Source of the DNA: Liolophura sinensis
Lineage: Eukaryota > Mollusca > Polyplacophora > Chitonida > Chitonidae
NCBI RefSeq assembly: GCF_032854445.1
Contig: NC_088302.1
Span: 1,240,001-1,304,000, forward strand
Length of the DNA: 64,000 bases
Direction: 5' to 3'
Under the pieces are notes generated by a model. It was not told the DNA's origin. It saw nothing but the letters and a program-made list of their open reading frames with translations, and made no database searches. This document shows positions 36,191-46,235 of the stretch, piece after piece. Position 1 is the first letter of the stretch. Each line of letters begins with the position of its first letter. A program made the translations under genes and the position numbers.

Positions 36191-36830
36191 ATACTAACTA
36201 CACAGTCATGCACAGTGTTTACCAGTTGTTCTTATTTTCCTTTATTTTTATTCGTGCAGGACTGGAGGAAACCGAGTGCTGGATAAGTCTGAAGTAGGTC
36301 TTGGGAAATTACTGCTAAGACACCATCTTAGCTTAATTATCTAAAAGTATGTAGCTGGGACAATCGATGCCATGATTAACATGGCTATACCAGAAGAGAG
36401 GAAAGGCATATGATCAAGCAGTACTGTGATCTGATGGTATGCAGCTCTTTATATAACTGAAACTCTGTAATTGTGCTTACTGTAACGCTGAGGAAGCAGA
36501 CAAAAACAGTTGTGGACTAGGCCAATGGTAATTACATCGCTACATAAGGAAACTAAATACTCAGAATAAGTCAATGCCACATACATGTTAATAGACCTAT
36601 ATCTACAATCTTATCTGTTTTCCTCAATACCTGTTATCTGTCTCTTTTCCTGTATACTACACTGTGATGACCTCAGTATTAGATCTGCCATACAGAACAG
36701 ACCTATGCTATATAACACTGTAACTCGACTTGGACATAGGGTAGCAACAAATACATCCATGAATAATGCAGGTTAATTAGGGAAATAAGACAGAACAAAC
36801 ACTAAATATCGTCACCAAGCACTCGTTCAG
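36191..36830. other. Intergenic DNA, nothing recognised
   Basis: Unique AT-rich sequence. A short SINE-like scrap ('ggaggaaaccgagtgctgga') lies near 36263. No exon seen. Confidence 0.5.
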
Positions 36831-36836
36831 TTTATT
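36831..36836 (-). terminator. Candidate RAB9 poly(A) signal
   Basis: AATAAA on the minus strand in 'cctgatataaataaactgaa'. It would end a RAB9 transcript with a 3' UTR of about 2.9 kb. Context only; not proven. Confidence 0.4.
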
Positions 36837-39774
36837 TATATCAGGTAAATGATATAGACTTAACACAACGAACCAATGGATGGATTTCATCGTCACGTGT
36901 CTTAACCACTCAGCAGCTGACAGACAAACATCTTAACCACTCAGCAGCTGCCTCCTGCTCTTTCAGTTTCAAGCTTTTCCACAACAATTCAGACATGTCT
37001 CCAATCGGTAGTACAACACAAGGTAATGGCTCAAGTATAGTACAGTATGCATAATAAAGTGAACAAACAGAAATTAGTGTGAACACAGCCAGGTGACCAT
37101 GGTGACCTAAGAACGATTTCACCCTTGGTTAATTCACACCAGTTTACTCCACTTTGAGGTCCAGTGTCCTCAATCACGATTACCATTATATACAGCTGTT
37201 CATCAACAGACACGATCAAGCCAGTACATAGATACATACACATGTACATAGCAGACTCAAACAGTACCATATCTGGCCACTGTAATGTCAACAACATACA
37301 ATTAATAAAACAATACATGTTGGCTGCAAGAACAGACAACCAGGAAAACTGTACTTCTGTTTTGTCACAGAAAGAGGCAAACAGAAATAACGCTTATGTA
37401 TATACTTGATACACTTTATGTAACAGATTACAAAACATATGATGTGATTCCAATGAGACTGCACATGTTGTGGCTACAGTGCACAGTCTGACCTGGTGGG
37501 TGATATAGACAACATGAACAGCTGTTGTTTGTATTGTGTAGGACATACACTGACCTCTGACTGTTCCGCTGGCAGGTAAGCTCCCCTCACCTGGCTTTGT
37601 AACACTCCCAATGTAATAATAATCATGCTACAGGTACAGTTGGACTTATCTGTCTTCCCGACTTTCATCTATTCTCATTTAGCGTACTTTACCCTTACAT
37701 CTACTAGAATCATTCCCTCTACAACATGGACAGTTGTCCAAAACATCGGGTCAAATAAATTATTCATAATTTGAAGGTCCACATCTACGTAATCTGTGTC
37801 ATAACAAAGGTGCTACAAACTACATGCAATAATTAATATCCCTTCTTTCAATTTCATCTGTAGACAAACAAGCATTTCTCTACAATTGTCTACCACTTAT
37901 ACATACATGTATGTCAGAATTTCATGAAGCAATCTCCATTACTTAACTGTGTTTTTAAGAAAAGAGAGGATAACAAAACTTCCATTTTTCATGTAAATAC
38001 AAAATTCAGATAATGTCATTTTCATTCATATGATACCATAGAAAAAATTGGTCCAAGAAGCCTGTCTTGTGAGGTGCAGCACCTACAGGCTAAGAACATC
38101 ATACGTTCCCGTGCCGTACTTCATGCACAGTGGGCAAGCTAATTCAGTATGTTTACCATGTCAATACTCTCTACACCTACTGGAATCCTTCACGCCCCAA
38201 CATCAGACTGCCACTCTCCATGTATATGTGGCACAACATTAATCTCCTAGATCAATTCATATTTGTCCATTTGTGTTTTAGTTTTAGTGATCTAAATTCT
38301 TCAACGGTATATACATTGTATCAGTTCACACACAATAAGAGAAATACAAGCACGTGCTTACTTAAAAGAGAGGAAAACAAATTAACAAATGAATCGTACA
38401 TTCTTCAACAACAGACTGAAAACAAATGCTCGAGGTGACAAATTACAGGTAGATACAGATGTTAAAATGCACGTACATGTATTAAAAAAAGGGAGGAATA
38501 CTTTGAAATAAAAAAAATAGTTGGTGTGCCTACTTACCAACAGCTACGTGTCCATGCATATTTTTGGAAAATTCCACACTTTTTCATGCAGTTTTCAATT
38601 AAAATCTTAAGAGAAGCATCAATAGCTTCTGTACACTTATTTATATCTACAAGAATAAAAAGGATATCACAGTACCATGTAACAAGTCCATGCACTAACA
38701 ACAGTCATGAAACAACTGTGACTTCATGTTGTCTATCTGTGTATGTACCCAGTAACAACAGGTACCTTAAGTGTTGCTCAGACAGAAAATATTGTTTAAT
38801 ACATGCCCTGTGGATGCTTCACATTATTCCTCAAATATACTGTCCAGGTATACACAGATGCAAGTATAAATTACATGTTCACTTTCAATCAGCGTATTTT
38901 ATAGCATAGGTTTTCACAGACTAATCTGTAACACTAACGAAAATGAAAATGTTTTACGTTCACAGATTTTATGCCATGCCTGCCAATGTACTTCAACCTT
39001 ACCAATAGCTTGATATTTTGTCACCAAAAAATTAACACACTGACAAAGTTTATTAATCATTGTAGTGATTATGTTACAGTACGACATACATGACCAGACG
39101 TTCTGTACAAGTTGTCAACAAGCCCTCTACAAGCTCTCCAGGAATACACTAGTTTGGCAATCTTCCTGTTTGGACTTTTGGTCTGGGCTGTACATATATT
39201 GGTATGAACATTACCTGGACATTCAGTCTGAAGAATAAAGTCTTTGGTGAGCAGAGTGCAAAAAAGAACACCCGGAATAACAGTAAAAACAAGTTATTAT
39301 TTACGTGTGTGGCTCAAAATAAGACTTATGCCAAGACCAAGGTAACTACATGTAGAAACACAAAACAAATATTGAGCATTGAATCCCCACCCAATAATCA
39401 TGTAGGCAGGTCACATACATATTGTTTGCCATCAATACAATAATCATGATAAATTTAGACCCTTCATAATGCTGAAAAAATTTTGCTCCTCCATACTAGA
39501 CGTTAAAAATATGACAGCCTTTCGTCATGATGAGATTTGGGAATTTGATTTTGTGCTAACTGAAAACATTGCAATAATGTTCAATAATACCATTATTTTC
39601 AGAGCCTTGGTGCTTTAACAACACTGAATACACGAGCTGGGTTCATTCAGACACCTGTGTCAGACCACAAGAAGAGTGTCGGTGAGACAATCAGATTACA
39701 TATTATATCAACAACAACAACATGAAAAATAGATTTGAATGTATACAGTGCATATGTTTAGTGTCCCTTCTAAG
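36837..39774 (-). other. Presumed RAB9 3' UTR
   Basis: About 2.9 kb with no minisatellite, which is unusual for this window, no exon-like frame and AT-rich composition, directly following the RAB9 stop codon. Freedom from arrays would fit a constrained 3' UTR. This is inference. Confidence 0.45.
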
Positions 39775-40386
39775 TTAGCTACAACAGCCAGTTGCCTGTC
39801 TGGTTTTCATCCTAAGGTCTACAGAATTCGTTTGTGTGGGCCTCAGGTCAAGTCGGTCTTCTAATTCTTTTAACCGCCTAACTGCTGCCATAAAAGCCAA
39901 GTCCACGTTAGTCGAGTCCTTGGCGCTAGTTTCGTAATAGGGCATCTGTCCGTTGGCTTGACACCACTGCTGAGCCTCCTCTGCTGACACAGCCCTGTTA
40001 GGAACGTCCACTTTGTTACCCAACACAACAAAGGGAAACAAGTCTCCGTCTTTAATGTCTGCATAATACAGGAACTCTTTCTTCCACATGAGCAGGTTTT
40101 TGAAGCTTTGTAAGTCGTCCACAGCATATGTGAGTAAACAGCAGTCTGCTCCTCTATAAAATGGTGTTCTCAGACTTTTGAATCTCTCCTGGCCTGCTGT
40201 GTCCCAAATCTGCATCGTGTAGCTCTCCTCATCCACGCTGATCTCCTTGTTCAGAAACTCTACACCGATCGTGTGAAAGGACTGAGAGTCAAACTTGTTG
40301 CTCACAAACCTGTTCATCAGTGAACTTTTACCCACTCCACCGTCTCCAAGCAACACAACTTTTAACAACTTGGATTTTCCTGCCAT
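39775..40386 (-). CDS. RAB9: RAB9 small GTPase
   Basis: Complete 203-aa Rab GTPase in one coding exon; human RAB9A also has an uninterrupted coding region, as I recall. RAB9 acts in late-endosome to trans-Golgi transport, including mannose-6-phosphate receptor recycling. Seen: P-loop GDGGVGKS (14-21), switch I with T39 and GVEFLNKEI, WDTAGQERF (61-69), FYRGADCCLLTYAVDD, NKVD (124-127), ETSAK (152-156) and a C-terminal CCS with Cys201/Cys202 for double geranylgeranylation. The start MAGKSKLLKVVLLGDGGVGK aligns with human MAGKSSLFKVILLGDGGVGK, and WKKEFLYYADIK and TPFYRGADCCLLT are RAB9-specific rather than RAB7-like. A probable acceptor at 40428-40429 places 41 bases of 5' UTR in this exon. 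VAMP7 lies downstream on the same strand. Confidence 0.98.
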   Translation of the reverse strand: MAGKSKLLKVVLLGDGGVGKSSLMNRFVSNKFDSQSFHTIGVEFLNKEISVDEESYTMQIWDTAGQERFKSLRTPFYRGADCCLLTYAVDDLQSFKNLLMWKKEFLYYADIKDGDLFPFVVLGNKVDVPNRAVSAEEAQQWCQANGQMPYYETSAKDSTNVDLAFMAAVRRLKELEDRLDLRPTQTNSVDLRMKTRQATGCCS

Positions 40387-41066
40387 CTTACTTTTCTGCT
40401 TGTAGCATCATTCATAAAAGTGGATTTCTGAAATTCAGAAATTCAATCCGTTTAGACATTTCTCCAAGACTTTAATGTTATTTAAAGTTCACAATTTCAT
40501 GTTTGGGGAGAGAGCGTGCACTACAAATGGTTTGGGCATGTGGTCTTTGCAGTTTGAAAGATCTTGGAGCATACGCACCATCTACAGTGAACTCTTTCTA
40601 AATTTGGTCCAAAAAAAAAATAACAGTGCGTTTACTTATCCATACTTTTAAAAACCTTCATGAATTAAAGAGCTTAAATACATAACTGGTCGCTAGAATA
40701 AAGTCACCGTGTCTGCCACTGCCTGTTATGTGTTCTACTTGACTAACCGTATAGGACTGGGCGGTTTTATTAATCTTTAAATCTCGACTGAGTGATACAT
40801 TCATTTCTGTTTCCGACCTCTGGTGAATAAGACTTGGTATTCAAATATTACACCGGTCGGCTTTCACTGGAATACATCAGTTGTAGCCTAGGAACATTCA
40901 GTAATATTTGTTACGGGTTTTATTTTTAGCCAGCTGAGCTTGTCAAATCCTCGTTACAAGCACAAACTGATCTATGCTGTGTTGTTGTTGTTGTTTAGAA
41001 TCGATAAACTGACGTTAGCGTGTTATTGATTCCACTTCAATCTACAATTACTGGCAAGAAAAGAAG

Positions 41067-41150
41067 CTTACTTACCCAGAACGTTTACACAAAGGCATCT
41101 GCTGGAAACACAGACGGATTCTAAACCATGATTTTGTTTTAAGTTACTGC
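41067..41150 (-). other. Probable RAB9 first (non-coding) exon and donor
   Basis: On the minus strand a strong donor (CTGG|GTAAGTAAG, exon end at 41076) lies about 60-90 bases after a TATA-like element. Spliced to the acceptor at 40428-40429 it would give a short 5' UTR. The start of transcription near 41140 is inferred from TATA spacing only. Confidence 0.45.
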
Positions 41151-41166
41151 TCTCTCTCTCCGCCCA

Positions 41167-41234
41167 TTTATAATATTAGCGACGGAATGAATGTCTGAAC
41201 TGACGTCACGCCGATCACATGCGAGGTCACATGA
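41167..41234 (-). promoter_or_regulatory. RAB9 promoter: TATA-like, CRE and M-box-like sites
   Basis: Seen on the relevant side of RAB9: TATAAA on the minus strand (41172-41167), followed by GGGCGG; a perfect CRE TGACGTCA at 41201-41208; TCACATG at 41215-41221; and TCACATGA at 41227-41234. TCACATGA is the reverse of the M-box core TCATGTGA bound by MiT/TFE factors, which control lysosomal genes in animals. Function is inferred. Confidence 0.45.
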
Positions 41235-41820
41235 GACCGACATATACTAAACTGCACACAGTGACAGGTCTCAGGCTGAACTTTTAGACTGATCCGCGCT
41301 AAGCATCCAAAGCTTGTTATTTATAAACCTGGTGTGTGTATCACGGTGTATCTGTGTCTCACAGCAAAGTTTGAACACCATTACCATTGTTCACAGGAAA
41401 GGCCAATTAATTAGTTAACGTACAACCCGGCAATGTGCGAATCAGTGTCTAATTATTACTTTGAACTCATGACATCTCCACATATACCGACCATACATTA
41501 CCGTTTCCTCCCACCATAATACTGGCCGCCGTTGTATAAGTAAAATATTCTTGAGTACGGCGTAAAATACCAATGAAATAAATACATTTGCATGTACAAC
41601 TTTATTTAGCCCACACCGTCCTTTATCGCTTAGGCCTTTAGCTTTTTTTTACCAGCTTAAGACGCGTATAGGCCTATGGACAAACAATCTCAGCGCGCTG
41701 CATACGGATTTGATCAAACATAGAATCTGACATGCATGGTCAGCCTAAAAGTATATTTTAGAATTTGTAGTTATAGCACGCTTTTTTGTTGTTGTTTGTC
41801 TGACATGTGACCATTTTTTT
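41235..41820. other. Intergenic DNA with a SINE fragment
   Basis: Nothing coding is seen. A SINE 3' piece lies at about 41501-41590, plus strand: 'ttcctcccaccataatactg', 'gccgccgttgtataagtaaa', 'gagtacggcgtaaaatacca', with an AAATA tail. Confidence 0.6.
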
Positions 41821-41824
41821 CCTG

Positions 41825-43175
41825 GATACACAGTGTATATACATACACTGTTCTATTCACGTAAGTCACGTATACATATATACATACGCTGTTGCATTCT
41901 CTTAAGTCACACATACATATATACATACACTGTTGCATTCACCTAAGTTACATGTACATAAACTGGCGGCCAAAAGAAATTCTACGATTCCATGAGTTAA
42001 ATTTAACCTGCCATTTCAGTAAATTAATACCAAATTATTGTAGGAAAACATTGTACAGAGCATATTCCCATGTGCGACAAGCGTCATATACGCCCACACG
42101 AATTTATATTGATACCACGAAGAAAGTTGAAAAATCATGTGACCCTCCTCTCGCGTAACTGTGTCACACTTGATGCAACGTTACAGACAGACAGGGCAGA
42201 CATCGGACAGGCTAAGTACAGGCAGACCAAGGGTATCTACGCCCATAGAAGACCGGTGCCCGTGCACCTCTCACCTGAGGAACCGCTTCCTGACAGTGAC
42301 GTCATCGTCAATCAATGCCTTGGGTCATCTGGTCAGTCGGCAAAACGTGTCCAGGAGACTCCTGTCTCACGGAATTAGGGCCTATCGACCATTCAGAGGG
42401 CAGATGTTGACAGCCGAACATCGTCGCCAGAGGTTGCGATGGGCTCGAATTGTACGCCGTTGGCAGCGACGTGATTGCCACCGTGTTGATTTCACGGATG
42501 AAATCATCACGGTTCTGCCTGTTCCGAGGCGGTGGCAGACAGCGAGTTTACCGTCGAACAGGCGAACGAACGGTAGCGATTTGTGGCGGCAGTGTGATGT
42601 GTGGGGTGGGATTTGTAGAGAGGAACGGACACCACTGGTCTTCATCTACGGGAACCTACGTCCTGTTGTCCTGGCATTCCTTCAACAGCAGCCACGGTGT
42701 GTCCTTTACCAGCATGGCAACACCAGACCCCCTACAGCTGGAGTTGTGCAGAACTTCCTGGACGCCAATGACGTTAACGTCTTGCCGTGGAATGCACTTT
42801 CCCCCAGATATGTCCCCCATAGAACACCTTTGGGATCACGAGTCGTGAAGTAAGATAACGGCCACATCTTGCAGCCAACCGACAAGAACTGGCGTTCGCT
42901 CTCTTTGTAAAGTTTCTTTTGGCCGTCAGTTTATATGCATACACTGTTGTATTCACCTATGCCACATATACATATATATATATAACGCTGTTCTATTCAC
43001 TTAAGTCACATATACATATATACATACACTGTTGCATTCACCTATGTCACATATACATATATACATACACTATTGTATTCACCTAAGTCACATATACATG
43101 TATACAAACACTGTTCTGTTCACTTAAGTCACATATACATAGATACATACACTGTTGCATTCACCTAAGTCACAT
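41825..43175. repeat. 41-bp minisatellite split by a Tc1 element
   Basis: Units of about 41 bp: 'cacatatacatatatacata', 'cactgttgcattcacctaag', 't'. About three units lie before and about six after the transposon at 41961-42931. The broken unit reads across the insertion (left ...gttacatgtacaTA, right TAtgcatacactg...). Confidence 0.92.
41961..42931 (+). mobile_element. Defective Tc1/mariner element with TIRs and TA duplication
   Basis: About 971 bp. Terminal inverted repeats AACTGGCGGCCAAAAGAAAT (left) and AACTGACGGCCAAAAGAAAC (reverse of the right end) are flanked by TA at 41959-41960 and 42932-42933. Inside is a Tc1-type transposase remnant, plus strand, about 42160-42850: RYRQTGQTSDR, GRPRVSTP, LRNRFLTVTSS, HRRQRLRWARIVRRWQRRD, RVDFTDE (first catalytic D), then in another frame GGGRQRVYRRTGERT, back to GNLRPVVLAFLQQQPR. 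The second catalytic D is replaced by G (QHGNTRP), and the SPIEHLWD end is in a different frame. Most of the N-terminal helix-turn-helix part is missing and there are at least two frame changes. It is dead. Confidence 0.93.
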
Positions 43176-43189
43176 CATAAAATTTTTTT

Positions 43190-43545
43190 CACCGGCCCCG
43201 ATAGCACAATAGGTAGAGCGTCCGTTTCGGGAGCGGTAGATCCAGGGTCAATCCTGGGTCGAATCTAAACCTAAGACCTTAAAAGTAGTTGTAATTTCCT
43301 CGCTTGACGTTCGAAATGAAGGGGATAGTGCAACGACTGGTTGACCTGTATCAGTATAATGGCTCGGGTGGGGCCGCTTACTTGGTAAGGCGCCCCAGTG
43401 AAGCAGCACTAAATAAAAGATCGATGGAAATCCGTCCTGCAAGAAGGAGGCGTATTACATGCACTCTAAGAATTCCTTTGTCGTCAAATGACTAAAAAAT
43501 TGTTTAGGACGACGTTAAACCCCAAACACTCACACACTCACTCCA
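43190..43545 (+). mobile_element. tRNA-derived SINE, second family
   Basis: Head resembles a tRNA: A-box-like GATAGCACAATAGGTAGAGC and B-box-like GGGTCAATCC. A long body follows, with 'ggcgccccagtgaagcagca', and the end is 'acgacgttaaaccccaaaca' followed by (CACT)n-like repeats. Read on the plus strand and apparently full length (about 350 bp). It lies right after the 41-bp array. Confidence 0.82.
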
Positions 43546-43822
43546 TGAAGTTTTTAATTGCCTGGAACACATACATGCACTATGTCATACCATATCTTTA
43601 CGATCTTAAGTGTATTTTGGTTGCATCGTATTTGTTTGCGAAAATAAGTGGCCTATACAGTTATCTGCTGTGAATTTTTAATATTTGCGTAAGCTAATGT
43701 GATGGCCGTCCACGCGCATGAGTCATTCTAATAAACCAGAATTTTCGGGCTAAAATGAATAGCAACATGTGTCCAAATACTACCCCAATGTCACGTGCGC
43801 GGACAGCATACAGGTAAAAAGG

Positions 43823-43894
<72 letters not shown>

Positions 43895-44429
43895 CTGATG
43901 TTGCTTCATACAACCATAACAATACACAGTGTATACCACGACACCACAACACAAAGATAACAATTTGTTAGGACGACAACTTGCCGCGCTGTATATCGGC
44001 AATGTAACCGTAATATGTTCTGTCGACAAAGCTGATTTATAAACAGCTTACATGCAGACACTATAATAACGACTAGTAATGTTAATCTGAAGTTATTAGC
44101 CCCTTACATATGCATACACAGGTATATATGCACTATAGTTTGGTTTAAAAAACTATCCACAAGATAGAATTGCAACAGAACCTGTTGAACTTAAGGTCAC
44201 TTGTGGATGGGGTAACACAAACGTTTGCTTTAGGCCTTTGTTTTGTTTGTTTTAAATTTTAACGACAGTACATCGAGTATTTATTGAGTTGTGCTGTATG
44301 TGCAGACTTTACTATTCTGTTGTTCTCTTCTTCCGATCTGTAGGTGTGTCTAAACCACCATATACACAGATCAGGACTTGACAAATGCCCCAGAATGCTA
44401 CCACTGGAATGTTACATCTAAAGCTAAAG
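43546..44429. other. Intergenic DNA with a (TA)n run
   Basis: A pure TA microsatellite of about 33 units lies at about 43824-43890. The rest is unique with no exon seen. Confidence 0.6.
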
Positions 44430-44640
44430 AATTATAATCTCACCCTGGAGGCTGCTTTATGACTACAGGGTCTGACGTAGTTAATAAATGGCAACTGCAT
44501 CAATGTGATTTTACAACATTAATACTAGTGTTTATTAATTGAGTGAGTGGTTATGGTGCAATGGGGAGCTTTTAGTAAAGTGTTTGGAAACAGACGCTCA
44601 CTTTTAAACTTTATTTTGTAATCGACTTTTAGGGATTGTT
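44430..44640. repeat. Dispersed unclassified repeat, copy 1
   Basis: Shares order and text with 46936-47371: 'aattataatctcaccctgga' against 'aattataatctcaactcgaa', then 'ttttattttgtaatcgactt'-like endings. The two copies are well diverged and both are followed within 60-260 bp by a 5'-truncated SINE. Confidence 0.6.
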
Positions 44641-44897
44641 TAATGGCTGATTTGGCCATTTGATCCGGGAATCTCCAGGACGTACCCAGTCAATAATCGC
44701 AGCGTCAAAAACGACACTAAACACAAACCACCAAAGAACTAAGCCGCCGATGCATGGTGCTTGTATAGGGCCAGTTCGCATGCGTACAAGTTTTTTAGGT
44801 TTTAGATTAGGTGACTTTCTCCCGTCTCCACACACACACACCGTTGAGTGAGTCAGTGAAAGTCTTTTTAGTTCTCAAATCGTACAATTTTTTTTTT

Positions 44898-45046
44898 ACT
44901 TATTTGATTGGTGTTTTACGCCATTCTCAGGAAATTTCACTTGTCGGAAGGCGGCCAGTATTATGATGGGAGGAAACTCGGCAGAGTTAGGGGCGGAACC
45001 TCGACCATCGGCAGGTTGCTGCAGACCTTCCCACGCACAGCAAATT
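44898..45046 (-). mobile_element. tRNA-derived SINE, truncated
   Basis: The plus strand reads 'atttgattggtgttttacgc', 'ggcggccagtattatgatgg', 'ttgctgcagaccttcccacg'. The tRNA-like head (which would be at the right) is missing. Confidence 0.85.
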
Positions 45047-45260
45047 GAACAAAGTATTGGTGGTTGGTATAACCAATGTCGAATGTAATATGCCTTGATT
45101 CCTGTAAACACACGGAAACGAGGCGGAATCTTACAACCTTGTACACGATAAATTTAACAAAGACTGCGTTCACATTAATATAGGAGAGTTTCTTTATTAA
45201 TACAGAGTACAGAAATACCTGGATGACTGACAGAGCTGTACCCCCATACCTGCTCTGCGA

Positions 45261-45336
45261 TTTATTTATTTATTTATATGAATGGTGTTTTACGCCGTAC
45301 TCAAGAATGTTTCACTTACACGACTGTGGCCAGCAA
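45261..45336 (-). mobile_element. tRNA-derived SINE, short 3' fragment
   Basis: 'tttatttatttatttatatg' then 'ggtgttttacgccgtactca' and 'cacgactgtggccagca' only. Confidence 0.8.
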
Positions 45337-46235
45337 ATGAGCTGTACATAGTACATTATAAACAACCACAACGCTACAAATGGGACCACATGGTCTTGTA
45401 CCAGGGCATTTCAGTACCATGCAATGGTTGTTCCTCTTTGAAATGTCATGTCGGGCCATAGTAACAACTAATCCTGTACAATGAAATGCTCTGATTTCAA
45501 CCCCAAAACTCTTTATCCTGTTTATTTGGCAGGAATAAAAGTTTCGCCTGCTTTACAGTAGCAAACAATATGGCCTACAAAACGCAGATCATTGTGTCTA
45601 TATTATGGCCTATTACATATGGCAAGCCCTGTCCGCAATCATTTGAGATATATTGAATAGGTTTTCATATATGTATTTCTGATATATTGAATTCCGTTTC
45701 ACAAGGAAAATATCTGACTACATATCAAAGTTTTTGTCTTTTAGATTTGAAAGTTGGCTCGAAATCTTTACTCACGTCTGAAGGTGATTTTTAGGGTGTT
45801 ATCAGTTCCATTTTTGACAAGAGTTTTTGCCTGGGAAAAAATAGGACTATATCAGCTTCTTTCAGCACACGGCTGTCTTTCTGAAAAGCACAAAAACTAT
45901 CACTACGCGTGTTTCGTCTCGACTTTCCATTATATGAGCTATCGTCTTTTGTCTACATACTTGTGTCAAAAACAAAAATGAAGATTTCATATTTTGAAGC
46001 TACTAACAAATTACGGAAGTTTTGTGAAACAAGCCCCTGGAATAAATCTTAATTTGACATGTTGAATTTTTATAGTGATATGTGCTCCGTATTCGCCTGT
46101 TTACTTTTCTCTAGAAAATGGATGCTCCTTACATATATATTACCATGGCCACATCAACACAGCATCCGATTGGTGAAATCTGGAAATGAGTTCAAATTAT
46201 CATGAGATGTTTAATACACAAATCTGAAATTGTTT
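45337..46235 (-). other. ADCK2 3' flank / presumed 3' UTR
   Basis: About 900 bp of AT-rich DNA after the ADCK2 stop codon (minus strand). No other exon is seen and the poly(A) site is not evident. Confidence 0.5.

Noticed and set aside
34010-36197. Gly-Tyr-rich frame (YLYGVGYYLYG...) that could suggest a shell-matrix or silk-like protein
   Set aside because: The 21-bp unit is open in most frames on both strands, there is no signal peptide or unique flanking coding sequence, and the tract merges with non-coding 29- and 41-bp arrays.
38526-38909. 127-codon plus-strand frame downstream of RAB9
   Set aside because: No recognisable protein text, opposite strand to the presumed RAB9 3' UTR, length within chance for AT-rich DNA.
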